A stretch of DNA of 64,000 nt from positions 1 through 64,000 of the forward strand of contig JAPPFD010000011.1 of assembly GCA_028823995.1 (NCBI GenBank), written 5' to 3'. Positions 52,248 through 60,885 of this stretch are shown here, in pieces. A model generated the notes under the pieces. It was not told the origin of the DNA and did no database searches. It was given only the letters and a program-made list of their open reading frames with translations. The position numbers and the translations under genes are program-made. The stretch is from a bacterium (lineage in GTDB: Bacteria; Actinomycetota; Acidimicrobiia; Spongiisociales; ZC4RG35). Position 1 is the first letter of the stretch, and every line of letters begins with the position of its first letter.

Positions 52248-52414
52248 TTCACTTCATCCACAATCACACCTCCACGTCCTCTAAAAACTGTAAACCAATG
52301 CTGTGACACTCTGGTCGAGGCGGTGAGTCCCGCGGTGCCTGTGGGAAGATCGGCCTCCTTGACGGGAGGGACTTTCGGTCTCAGCCGGCCGCCTGGTCCT
52401 TATTTGGTATATTC

Positions 52415-52428
52415 TATAGATATCTATA
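52415..52428. promoter_or_regulatory. Perfect palindrome before the GntR/LacI regulator
   Basis: TATAGATATCTATA is an exact 14-bp palindrome 14-27 bp before the regulator ATG, in a markedly AT-rich patch. It is a good candidate autoregulatory operator overlapping the core promoter. No Shine-Dalgarno follows, so the mRNA may be leaderless. Confidence 0.55.
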
Positions 52429-52441
52429 TACTTACCTTTTT

Positions 52442-53584
52442 ATGCTCGACTCTTGTGATCCTGATCCCTACATAGTCGGTCGAATCAACATCGATCGACG
52501 CAGCCGAGTCTCCATCTCTGCTCAGATAGCCCGTCAGCTCACCTGGCTAATTGCCACCGGCGTGGCCAAACGCGACAGCTTCCTGCCGACGATTGCCAAC
52601 CTGGCTCAGCACCTCGGGGTCAACGTCCACACCGTACGAGCGGCCTACCGCCAGCTTGCCGACGGTGGGTTGGTCTCTATGCGCCGGGGGTCTCGGACTC
52701 TGGTCTTGGGCTACGACCGGGATCAGGCATGGTCTCGTAGAGAGAATCGTCAGTCGAGCTTCACCATCGGGGTCCTGGTGCCGTCCTTTACCGACTATTA
52801 CGCGGAGTTTCTCGACGCGGTTTCCAACGCCTCTGAGATCGAGGGATGGCTGCCGGTGATATGCCAGACCCGACACTACGACCCGAAGGTGGTTTCCCGC
52901 GACCTCGATCAGCTGTTCAGCCGGAATGTGGACGGGATCGTGGTGATTCACTTCGATCGGCCTGACGAGAAAACCTCCGAGCTCTTCAGGTCGGCGTCAG
53001 AACTACGGCCCTTCGTGTTCGTGGACAGCAACTGCGCCGACAGTGGCTCACGGATCGTGGTTGATGAGGCGGCGGCCGGGTTCAAGGCCGTCAACCATCT
53101 GATCGGTCACGGCCACCGTCGCATCGGCTTCGTCGATCCGGCGGCGGGTTGGGGGAAGTCGAGGTTTATGGAGGGATCGTTGCCGGCTCTGGCCGAGGTC
53201 GGGGCGCCCGTCGAGGACGGGTTGGTGGTGGCAGCTTCCGATTGGAGCTTGGAAGCAGGCGCGAAAGCTGCGACTCACCTCCTTCAGCGCGACGATCCTC
53301 CAACCGCCATCTTCTGCGCCGGAGATGTTCTGGCACTTGGTGCGATCAGCGCCATAAGAGCGCTTGGAGGGCGAGTTCCCCACGACGTTGCCGTCATGGG
53401 TTACGGGGAGATTCCGTTCGCCGCGCTGGCCGCGCCGTCGCTGTCCACAACCCGCCTGCCCGCCGATGCCCTCGGCTACGAGGCTGTCCGGACTCTTCGT
53501 CGAGCCATCGCCAGCGGGGCGGCCCAGCCCTCGGTCACCTTTGAGACCAGCCTGGTGCCCCGCCAGTCCTGCGACTGTTCCTGA
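52442..53584 (+). CDS. GntR-LacI hybrid transcriptional regulator
   Basis: A 380-residue regulator. An N-terminal GntR winged helix-turn-helix (about 22-90) contains ISAQIARQLTWLIATG and LAQHLGVNVHTVRAAYRQLADGG. A LacI/GalR-type periplasmic-binding sensor domain follows (about 105-375), with FTIGVLVPSFTDYYAEF and GHGHRRIGFVDP. This architecture usually senses sugars or nucleosides and represses the adjacent operon. The importer with a nucleoside phosphorylase starts 49 bp downstream on the same strand, so it is the likely target. ATG 52442 has no ribosome site. Confidence 0.9.
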   Translation: MLDSCDPDPYIVGRINIDRRSRVSISAQIARQLTWLIATGVAKRDSFLPTIANLAQHLGVNVHTVRAAYRQLADGGLVSMRRGSRTLVLGYDRDQAWSRRENRQSSFTIGVLVPSFTDYYAEFLDAVSNASEIEGWLPVICQTRHYDPKVVSRDLDQLFSRNVDGIVVIHFDRPDEKTSELFRSASELRPFVFVDSNCADSGSRIVVDEAAAGFKAVNHLIGHGHRRIGFVDPAAGWGKSRFMEGSLPALAEVGAPVEDGLVVAASDWSLEAGAKAATHLLQRDDPPTAIFCAGDVLALGAISAIRALGGRVPHDVAVMGYGEIPFAALAAPSLSTTRLPADALGYEAVRTLRRAIASGAAQPSVTFETSLVPRQSCDCS

Positions 53585-53633
53585 CCCGTTGGCATCGGCC
53601 AGGAGATCGCTGACACCTAAAGGAGAGAGAACT

Positions 53634-54743
53634 ATGAGGATTTCCAGTCGCACCACAGGGCATTTACTTGCCCTACTTGTCACCACAGCCATACTCGCCG
53701 CGGCTTGCGCAGATGATGAAGGCTCAACAACCACCGCGGCGTCCGCTCCGGAAACCACGGCCGCGTCTGTGACTACCGCCGCTCCGGAAACCACGGCCGC
53801 ACCCGAAACGACCGCTGCACCCGAGACAACGGCTGCGCCTGAACCCGTCGCTGTGTCCCTCCGGCTCCCGTGGTTTCTCGGGTCCCAGTTTGCCGGGGAA
53901 CTCGTAGCGCAGGAGAAGGGCTATTTCGCAGAAGAAGGACTGGACGTGACCATCAATCCCGGCGGCTTCGACACCAACAGCATCACTCTGGTGGCCGCGG
54001 GGACCGACACTTTCGGTCTGCACGATATGAACTCATTGGTGTTTGCGGCATCGGAGGATATCCCGCTGATAACCGCGGCTGCGTTCCTGCAGAAGCACCC
54101 GGGGGCCGTGATGGCGCGAGCCGACTCGGGAATCGACACCCTTGCTGACTTCGCCGGCGCCACCGTCGGCTTCCATGAGGGCGGTCCCTGGATGCTGACC
54201 CAGGCGATGCTGGTCAAGAACGGCGTTGATCTCGACTCCCTCGACAAGATGACAGTCGGGTTTGATCTGACGCCCCTGCTCGAAGGCGACATCGATCTCT
54301 ACACCGTCTTCGCAACCAACGAGCCCATCCTTGCGGGACTTCAAGGCGTCGAGACCAACGTGTGGGTCCCGTTTGATTTCGGTGTGGAGACGTCGGCCAA
54401 CGCACTCTTCACAACCAAGAGTTACCTCGAGGAGAACCCGGACGTTGTCTGTGGGATGGTTCGAGCAATCGCCCGCGGCTGGGAATATGCCTACGAAAAT
54501 CCCGACGAGACCACCGACATTGTGGTCGCCTCGGACCCGGACAATCTTGACCGTGACACGCAACGACTTGTCCTGGACGCCACGCTCGTTCACGTACGTA
54601 CTCCCGGCGCCGTTGAACACGGCATCGGCTACATGACGGCAGGTCGGTGGGAAACGGTCGTCGACGTTCTCCAGGCCTATGGGGGGCTGACGGTGGACGT
54701 GGATGTGAACAGCCTGTTTACGGACGCCTGCTTCTCCTCCTGA
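53634..54743 (+). CDS. NMT1/THI5-like substrate-binding lipoprotein
   Basis: A 369-residue precursor. The signal peptide ends LAAAC; residues about 25-70 are an Ala/Thr/Pro/Glu linker built of AAPETT-like units; the binding domain then shows GELVAQEKGYFAEEGLDV and ATVGFHEGGPW. ATG 53634 has AAAGGAGAGA upstream; the long frame before it overlaps the regulator and is not coding. It is first of a lipoprotein-phosphorylase-ATPase-permease operon. A nucleoside or pyrimidine-like ligand is suggested by the neighbouring phosphorylase. Confidence 0.92.
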   Translation: MRISSRTTGHLLALLVTTAILAAACADDEGSTTTAASAPETTAASVTTAAPETTAAPETTAAPETTAAPEPVAVSLRLPWFLGSQFAGELVAQEKGYFAEEGLDVTINPGGFDTNSITLVAAGTDTFGLHDMNSLVFAASEDIPLITAAAFLQKHPGAVMARADSGIDTLADFAGATVGFHEGGPWMLTQAMLVKNGVDLDSLDKMTVGFDLTPLLEGDIDLYTVFATNEPILAGLQGVETNVWVPFDFGVETSANALFTTKSYLEENPDVVCGMVRAIARGWEYAYENPDETTDIVVASDPDNLDRDTQRLVLDATLVHVRTPGAVEHGIGYMTAGRWETVVDVLQAYGGLTVDVDVNSLFTDACFSS

Positions 54744-54801
54744 CCTCAAACAGGAGGCACTTCTCGGAGAGCCTTCTTTCGATCTCCAAGAAAGGACGAG
54801 C

Positions 54802-55581
54802 ATGGACTTGTTTGACAACACGGCCGGGAATTTGGGGAAGATGCAGTATCACCTGCGAGTCAAGCCTGGAGACGTGGCTGACTACGTGTTGCTGCCCGGA
54901 GATCCGGGCCGGACGCGGTTGATCGCCGAGCATCTGGACGATCCGAGAGAGGTCGCCCATCACAGGGAGTATCGCACCGTCACCGGCCGATATCGCGGCA
55001 TCGGAGTGAGCGGCACGTCGACCGGCATCGGATGTCCTTCGGCAGCGATTGCGGTGGAGGAGTTGGCGAACGTGGGCGTTTCTCACTTCATCCGCGTCGG
55101 GAGCAGCGCGGCTTTCGTGCCGGGAATCCGCAAGGGTGACATCCTCATCAACGTCGCTTCGATGAGGGAGGACGGCACTACCGCCGCTCTGGTCGACGAT
55201 GGATTTCCCGCGGTGGCAGATCACTTTCTCACCGCCGCCCTCATCGAGGCAGCCCAAGAGCTCAGCGCGGAACGCGGATTCAGGTTTTATGTGGGTATCA
55301 ATGCCTCCGCGGATGCCTTCTACGCTGAGACCGAGGATCGCGTAAAGAACCGGATCAGACAGAGGATTCTGAATATCGAGATGGAGAGTGCCGCGATTTT
55401 CACCATTGCCCACCTCCGTGGCCTCAAGGCGGCCTCGGTCTGTGCGGTGTCGTATAACTACACGGCACCGGAGGAGATAAATTACGAGGGGGTCAATCAA
55501 GCCCTCTTCCAGGGTTGGCACAACGCCATCGATGTCGCCCTGGAGGGAATCCGAAAGTACGAGGCCAAGCGAATCACGTAA
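54802..55581 (+). CDS. Nucleoside phosphorylase (uridine/purine phosphorylase family)
   Basis: A 259-residue PNP/UDP-family enzyme. It has LLPGDPGRTRLI for phosphate binding, STGIGCPSAAIAVEEL, RVGSSAA and the nucleoside-binding NIEMESAAIF near residue 194. It cleaves nucleosides with phosphate to a base and ribose or deoxyribose 1-phosphate, in the cytoplasm. Its place between a binding lipoprotein and its ATPase is unusual and points to an imported nucleoside or nucleoside analogue. The stop overlaps the ATPase start (TAATG). Confidence 0.92.
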   Translation: MDLFDNTAGNLGKMQYHLRVKPGDVADYVLLPGDPGRTRLIAEHLDDPREVAHHREYRTVTGRYRGIGVSGTSTGIGCPSAAIAVEELANVGVSHFIRVGSSAAFVPGIRKGDILINVASMREDGTTAALVDDGFPAVADHFLTAALIEAAQELSAERGFRFYVGINASADAFYAETEDRVKNRIRQRILNIEMESAAIFTIAHLRGLKAASVCAVSYNYTAPEEINYEGVNQALFQGWHNAIDVALEGIRKYEAKRIT

Positions 55582-56396
55582 TGAGCCAACCTCGGGTCAT
55601 GAGCCCACGCGATGTTGGGTCCGGCATAGTGCTCGACTCGGTTGGCGTGACCTTCGGCGGCGAGAACCCGGTCATTGCCTTGGAGGATGTGAGCCTGGAG
55701 ATACCGGCCGGAGAATTCCTGGCGATCGTGGGGCCGTCGGGGTGCGGCAAGTCCACCCTGCTGCGGGTTGTCTCCGGTTTGCTCGAACCAACGGTTGGGA
55801 CGGTCTCGGTGCACGGCAAGACCGCGGAGCAGGCGCGCAGTGATGTCGAGTTCGGATTCGTCTTTCAAGACCCTGTCCTCTTTCCGTGGCTGCGGGCGCT
55901 GGGAAACGTCCTTCTCCCGGACAAGATCCTCGGGAAACGAAACCCGACCCATGGACCTCAAACCGAGGAGTTGGCTCGCCGGCTGATGAGGGACGTGGGT
56001 CTGGCGGGATTCGAAGAACACTATCCCGCGCAGTTGTCGGGCGGGATGCAGTCGCGAGTCGCCCTGGCGCGGGTGTTGATTTACGAGGCGTCGACTCTCC
56101 TGATGGACGAACCGTTCGGTGCTCTTGACGAGTTCACGCGTGACCGTCTCAATCTTCAACTGCTCGACGTGTGGGCCAGGGCGCGAACCACCGTGCTCTT
56201 TGTCACACACAGCATCCAGGAGGCGATATTCCTCGCTGATCGGGTGGTGGTGCTGAGCCCGAGGCCGGGTCGGATCGTGCACGTGGCCACCGTCCCATTC
56301 ACACGACCCAGGCCGTTGGAACTGCGTTACGAACCTGCATTCGGATCTCTGACGAGTCGGCTGCGATCCCTTCTCGAAACAGACGGTGAATCTTGA
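55581..56396 (+). CDS. ABC transporter ATP-binding protein (SsuB/TauB/ThiZ type)
   Basis: A 271-residue ATPase. It has Walker A GPSGCGKST, signature LSGGMQSR, Walker B LLMDEPFG and His switch VTHSIQEAI. ATG 55581 overlaps the phosphorylase stop by one base; the stop overlaps the permease TTG. It energises the single permease that follows, in the usual NMT1-type importer plan. Confidence 0.92.
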   Translation: MSQPRVMSPRDVGSGIVLDSVGVTFGGENPVIALEDVSLEIPAGEFLAIVGPSGCGKSTLLRVVSGLLEPTVGTVSVHGKTAEQARSDVEFGFVFQDPVLFPWLRALGNVLLPDKILGKRNPTHGPQTEELARRLMRDVGLAGFEEHYPAQLSGGMQSRVALARVLIYEASTLLMDEPFGALDEFTRDRLNLQLLDVWARARTTVLFVTHSIQEAIFLADRVVVLSPRPGRIVHVATVPFTRPRPLELRYEPAFGSLTSRLRSLLETDGES

Positions 56397-57211
56397 AGCG
56401 CAATGAGTGGACAGCGATCAGGGCGAACCTGTTCAAGAGGCGTTGGATCACCACGTCGAAGGGATTCATCCCTGCCGCGCTTCTGGCCCTCCTCGCGGTT
56501 GCTATCTGGCAGATCGTGGTAGTGGCGGCGGACGTGCCCGCCTACATCGTTCCGAGTCCCGCCGAGATAATGGCCGAGTTGCTTGCTGAAAGTTCCTGGC
56601 TGGCTGCCGATCTGGGATGGACCATGCTTGAGGCGGTACTGGGTTTCCTGATAGGAAGCTGCACAGCCTTCATTACCGCGGTCTTGTTCGTCCATGTCCG
56701 GGTGGTTGAGCGCGCCGCGTTTCCCTGGGCCATTGTTCTCCAAACCATCCCGATTGTTGCAATAGCGCCGCTGCTGACAATCTGGTTCGGGTACACGCTC
56801 GTTCCCAAGGTGATAATCGCAGCCATTATCTGCTTCTTCCCGGTCCTTGTCAACACGACACGCGGGCTGCGAGCTGTGAGCAACCAGGCGATGGAACTGA
56901 TGAACGTGCTGTCGGCGCGGAAGGCTTCGATCTTCTGGAGGCTGCGCCTGCCAAGCTCGCTTCCGTACGTATTCGCCGGACTGCGGGTAGCAGCCACCCT
57001 GTCGGTGATCGGCTCGATAGTGGCGGAGTTCACCGGCGCCGATCGGGGCATTGGTTACGTCATCGTGCAGGCAAGCTACCGGATCGACACCAGGTTGATG
57101 TTCGCAGCCATCGCGCTCTCATCCCTGGCCGGCATTGTCTTCTTCCATGTGATCGGCTGGATCGAGAAGGCCACCTTACGCTGGCCCGAAGCCAGGTTGG
57201 ACGAGGATTAG
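56393..57211 (+). CDS. ABC transporter permease (SsuC/TauC/ThiX type)
   Basis: A 272-residue membrane protein with about six helices and an EAA-loop at NVLSARKASIFWRLRLP. TTG 56393 overlaps the ATPase stop (TTGA), and no better ATG is near. It is the only permease of this importer and is presumably homodimeric. It closes the regulator-led operon beginning at 52442. Confidence 0.91.
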   Translation: MKRNEWTAIRANLFKRRWITTSKGFIPAALLALLAVAIWQIVVVAADVPAYIVPSPAEIMAELLAESSWLAADLGWTMLEAVLGFLIGSCTAFITAVLFVHVRVVERAAFPWAIVLQTIPIVAIAPLLTIWFGYTLVPKVIIAAIICFFPVLVNTTRGLRAVSNQAMELMNVLSARKASIFWRLRLPSSLPYVFAGLRVAATLSVIGSIVAEFTGADRGIGYVIVQASYRIDTRLMFAAIALSSLAGIVFFHVIGWIEKATLRWPEARLDED

Positions 57212-57234
57212 GTTGTTGCTACTACTGCTGAGGT

Positions 57235-57255
57235 GCGGAGTCCGTGGCGCTCCGC
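57235..57255. terminator. Hairpin after the nucleoside importer operon
   Basis: GCGGAG and CTCCGC form a 6-bp stem with a 9-base loop 24 bp after the permease stop. There is no T-run, so its terminator role is tentative. Confidence 0.3.
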
Positions 57256-57425
57256 CGAACGGTAGGGACAGCTATGTGACTTGCAACGGTGGCCCGATGT
57301 TTCGTCTACGCTGCCGAGATAGAGGGACTGGCCGTCTATGCCACGCGCCCTCCCCACTCATTTTCGAGGAGCCTCTATAGTAACTGGCACACCAAAGCCG
57401 GACTGCGGGTCGGCAGGGGAGAGAA

Positions 57426-58790
57426 ATGGTCCACAGGGCAGGTCGAGAGCTACGGACTCTAGTCCCTACGGGCATGCTGGGTTTCGGATTCCCTGATGAC
57501 AGCTTCGAAATGAACATAGCTCTGAACCCCCACGTCATGGGAATTGATGCAGGCTCAACAGACAACGGTCCACACAATCTGGGTGGGGGCATTGTGGAGG
57601 CAGCACGATCCACAACGGCCGACGACCTGCGCAGGATTCTGACTGCCAGCCGCTCACGGCGTATTCCCGTGGTTATCGGCTCCGCTGGAACGTCCGGGTC
57701 TGACTCTGGGGTCGAATGGATGCTTGACATCGCCCACGAAATTGCTCGTGAGTGTGGATGGAGCCTCCGCATCGCAACCGTTCGTTCAGAACTGCACAAG
57801 GATTACGTCAAACGAAAACTCCGTGCCGGCAAGATAAGAAGTCTGGGGCCGGAGGAGCCACTCTCTGTCCAAACGATCGAAGAAACGACTCACATAGTCG
57901 GCCTAATGGGTGTCGAACAAATAGTGGATGCACTCGATCTCGAACCAGATCTGGTGATCGCTGGCCGAAGCTGCGATGCTGCAATTTTTGCTTCTTTGGC
58001 GATTAGGGAAGGCTATCCCAAGGGCCTAGCTTGGCACATGGGTCAGATTCTCGAATGTGGCGCCATGTGTTCTGAGGCAGACCATGGTGCCGCCGAGCCC
58101 ATGACGGGAATAATCAGGGAAGACCATTTCACGGTCGGCTCGCCCAAACGCTCCACCGTCTGCTCACCCAGTTCTGTCGCCGCCCAAAGCTTTTATGAGG
58201 AATCAGACCCAGCCAGATTGAACTTGCCTGGTGGGCACGTCTGGATGGGAAACAGCAGGTTCGAGCAGGCCCAGGATGGGTGGGTCAACATCTCCGGGAG
58301 CGAATGGCGCGAGAGCGATCGGTATGAAGTGCTCATCGAGGGCGCCACCCAGCGTGGATATCGTTCGATCACTATTGCCGGCGCACGCGATCCCTATTTC
58401 ATATCCAGTATTGATTTGATCCTCGACGCCGTCCACGAGACTACCGCCCGGCGGTTTAGTGACGACTTTGATCTCGATTTTGTCGTGTATGGACGAGATG
58501 GAGTGATGGGACATCTGGAACCCACCCCAATCCCCGCTCACGAAGTGGGCCTCCTAATCAGGGTTGTCGCTGGGTCGCAAACGCTGGCAGATACCATCAT
58601 TGCCTTCGTCCGGTCATCGATCGACCACTTCAAGTATCCTGGCATCAAGGCAACTGCGGCTAACTTGGCATACCCTCTTGCGCCGGGAACCCTATCGTGC
58701 GGGCCGGTCTATGAGTTCAGCGTGCATCACTTGATGACTCTCGACTCGCCAGACGAATGTTTTGAAGTGGATGTTGGGAGCTATAGCTGA
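57426..58790 (+). CDS. AtuA-like (DUF1446) family protein
   Basis: A 454-residue protein of the acyclic terpene utilisation AtuA/DUF1446 family. Family features are LVPTGMLGFGFP, VMGIDAGSTDNGPHNLG, VVIGSAGTSG and PGGHVWMG. Biochemistry of the family is unclear. It heads an operon with DUF4387, HyuB and HyuA genes. GGGGAGAG lies close before ATG 57426. Base composition and codon use are visibly lower in GC than in the operons to the left, a sign of different origin. Confidence 0.87.
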   Translation: MVHRAGRELRTLVPTGMLGFGFPDDSFEMNIALNPHVMGIDAGSTDNGPHNLGGGIVEAARSTTADDLRRILTASRSRRIPVVIGSAGTSGSDSGVEWMLDIAHEIARECGWSLRIATVRSELHKDYVKRKLRAGKIRSLGPEEPLSVQTIEETTHIVGLMGVEQIVDALDLEPDLVIAGRSCDAAIFASLAIREGYPKGLAWHMGQILECGAMCSEADHGAAEPMTGIIREDHFTVGSPKRSTVCSPSSVAAQSFYEESDPARLNLPGGHVWMGNSRFEQAQDGWVNISGSEWRESDRYEVLIEGATQRGYRSITIAGARDPYFISSIDLILDAVHETTARRFSDDFDLDFVVYGRDGVMGHLEPTPIPAHEVGLLIRVVAGSQTLADTIIAFVRSSIDHFKYPGIKATAANLAYPLAPGTLSCGPVYEFSVHHLMTLDSPDECFEVDVGSYS

Positions 58791-58791
58791 T

Positions 58792-59115
58792 ATGAGCACG
58801 ACCCTGGGCGAGGTCGCGAGCATCCTCAGAAGCAAGAATGCTGGGCCGTATCTGCTGACTCTTGATGTGTTTTTTGATAGCACCGAGGCGTTTAATCAAG
58901 TGAAGATGTCGGGCATCATTACCGATTCTTTGGTTTCGCGGTGCTACGGAATCGACGAGAGCGACGTAATCAACCTTGGATGGCACGATTCAGCTCGGGG
59001 CCTCAAGATCACAATCGTACGACCAGCGGTTTCTGGTAGCCCCGGGGATCGGGATGTGTACGGTTGTCAGCAACACGCTCCACTCCTCGGAGTTAAGATC
59101 CCTATCGATATATGA
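58792..59115 (+). CDS. DUF4387 family protein
   Basis: A 107-residue protein opening MSTTLGEVASILRSKNAGP, with TLDVFFDSTEAFNQV and IVRPAVSGSPGDRDVYGCQQHAPL. The pattern fits DUF4387, which is nearly always encoded beside or fused to AtuA-like proteins. ATG 58792 starts right after the AtuA stop. The stop overlaps the HyuB start by ATGA. It is probably a subunit or partner of the AtuA-like protein. Confidence 0.85.
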   Translation: MSTTLGEVASILRSKNAGPYLLTLDVFFDSTEAFNQVKMSGIITDSLVSRCYGIDESDVINLGWHDSARGLKITIVRPAVSGSPGDRDVYGCQQHAPLLGVKIPIDI

Positions 59116-60836
59116 GGCTAGACCCGATTCAGTTTGAGGTGATTCGAAATGCCCTGCTCGAGATCACCGAAGAAATGAGCGCCACCGTTAGGCGTAGCGC
59201 GTATTCCACGAACATCAAGACGAGAGCCGATTTCTCATGTGCCCTGTATGACGGGCACCTTCGCGTCGTCGCTCAGTCGTTCGCCCAGGCGACCCACCTT
59301 GGATCGGCCGTCGAAGTCGTGCCCAACGCCATCCGCGAATACGGCGCTGACAACATTGGACCTGGCGATGGCATCGTCCTGAATCACCCTTACATCGGTG
59401 GAGGACACCTAAACGATGTGACCCTCATCTCTCCGGTGTGGTACAAGAATCGTCGACTCGGATATCTAGCCACCATCGCCCATCACGTTGACGTCGGCGG
59501 GGGAGCTCCATCCAGTATCGGAGCATTCACGGAGTTGTTCCAGGAGGGGGTGATCATCCCTCCTCTGAAATTGGTGCGTAACGGAGAGGTCGTTGACGAG
59601 ATCTTCCAACTCATTCTGGCTCAGATACGCTCGAAGCGGGAGGTGGCGGGCGACTTTCGTGCCCAGATCGCCTCAAATCAAGCTGGAATCCATAGGCTAA
59701 CGGCATTACTGGACCGTTTCGGCGCTGAAGTAGTCGAGACCGGGATCGAACAGCTCCTGTCCTACACGGCACAGCGTATTCGAGTCGAGGTGGGAGCTCT
59801 TCCGCGTGGCGTCTTCACGGCAGAGGGCTACGTGGACACTGACGGGTACACGGCTGATCCTGTTCGACTTGCTGTCAAGGTTGTCGTCGATGACGACGGT
59901 GTGCTATTTGATTTCGATGGCTCGGATCGTCAGCGGAAGGCGCCAGTGAACGCTACGTTCGCGATGACGTTCGCGACCTGTGCGTACGTCCTCAAGGCAT
60001 TGACCGATCCCGACGTGCCAGTGAATGCGGGATTCTACGGCGCAGTACGCATAAACGCACCAGCTGGGTCCGTCGTGAATTGCGTGTATCCCGCTCCTGT
60101 AGTGGGGGGATGGGAAACGCAGATGAGACTCACCGACATCATTTTCAAGGCGTTGTCTCCCGCACTGCCTGAGATGATTCCCGCAGGTACAGAGGGGATG
60201 ATCTGCCATGCTGGTTTTGGCGGGGAGGACCCTCGTACCGGCGAGTATTACTGCTTCCTTGAGACGCTCGCTGGCGGTTATGGGGGTAGGGCCAAGAGTG
60301 ACGGTCCCGACGCAGTCCAATGCCATGGGAAGAACACCGAGAACGCTCCAATCGAGGAGACCGAATCGAGTTACCCCGTCAGGATCGTTCGTTATGAGTT
60401 GGTAGAGAACTCAGAAGGTGCGGGAAGACACAGGGGGGGACTTGGGCTACGACGTGACTATCTTTTTCCCGATCATGAAGCGTCCTTCACAGTCCTCGCT
60501 GACCGGGATCGCTGGGGGCCACACGGGCTGTTCGGAGGACTTCCGGGAGCTAAGGCTGAGTACGTTCTCGTCTCGAAAGGCGAGACCAGCACGGTCGGCG
60601 CCAAGTCGACTTTGCAGTTGCAGCCAGGGGACCTCGTCAGTTACCGAACCTGTGGCGGCGGGGGCTATGGCCCGCCGAGTGAGAGGGACCCGGTCAGTGT
60701 TCTTGCCGACGTAAGAGATGGAAAAGTCAGTGCCGAGAGAGCACGAGAGGTCTACCGCGTGGCGATTGATCCCAAGGAACTGGTCATAGACGAAGAGCAG
60801 ACCCGTGTTCTTAGGGGTTCCAATGGCGTGGATTAG
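59112..60836 (+). CDS. Hydantoinase B/oxoprolinase-family subunit
   Basis: A 574-residue HyuB protein. It opens DPIQFEVIRNALLEITEEM, contains RADFSCALYDG, NHPYIGGGHLNDVTLI, HHVDVGGGAPSSIGAF and a Gly-rich C-terminus GGGGYGPP. With HyuA it forms ATP-dependent ring-opening enzymes such as N-methylhydantoinase, 5-oxoprolinase and acetophenone or acetone carboxylases. ATG 59112 is coupled to the DUF4387 stop. HyuA follows at 60886. Confidence 0.92.
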   Translation: MRLDPIQFEVIRNALLEITEEMSATVRRSAYSTNIKTRADFSCALYDGHLRVVAQSFAQATHLGSAVEVVPNAIREYGADNIGPGDGIVLNHPYIGGGHLNDVTLISPVWYKNRRLGYLATIAHHVDVGGGAPSSIGAFTELFQEGVIIPPLKLVRNGEVVDEIFQLILAQIRSKREVAGDFRAQIASNQAGIHRLTALLDRFGAEVVETGIEQLLSYTAQRIRVEVGALPRGVFTAEGYVDTDGYTADPVRLAVKVVVDDDGVLFDFDGSDRQRKAPVNATFAMTFATCAYVLKALTDPDVPVNAGFYGAVRINAPAGSVVNCVYPAPVVGGWETQMRLTDIIFKALSPALPEMIPAGTEGMICHAGFGGEDPRTGEYYCFLETLAGGYGGRAKSDGPDAVQCHGKNTENAPIEETESSYPVRIVRYELVENSEGAGRHRGGLGLRRDYLFPDHEASFTVLADRDRWGPHGLFGGLPGAKAEYVLVSKGETSTVGAKSTLQLQPGDLVSYRTCGGGGYGPPSERDPVSVLADVRDGKVSAERAREVYRVAIDPKELVIDEEQTRVLRGSNGVD

Positions 60837-60885
60837 CAGTAAAGCCGCGCCCTTCACGACCTGATTGGATGGGAGCAAGGCGAGC

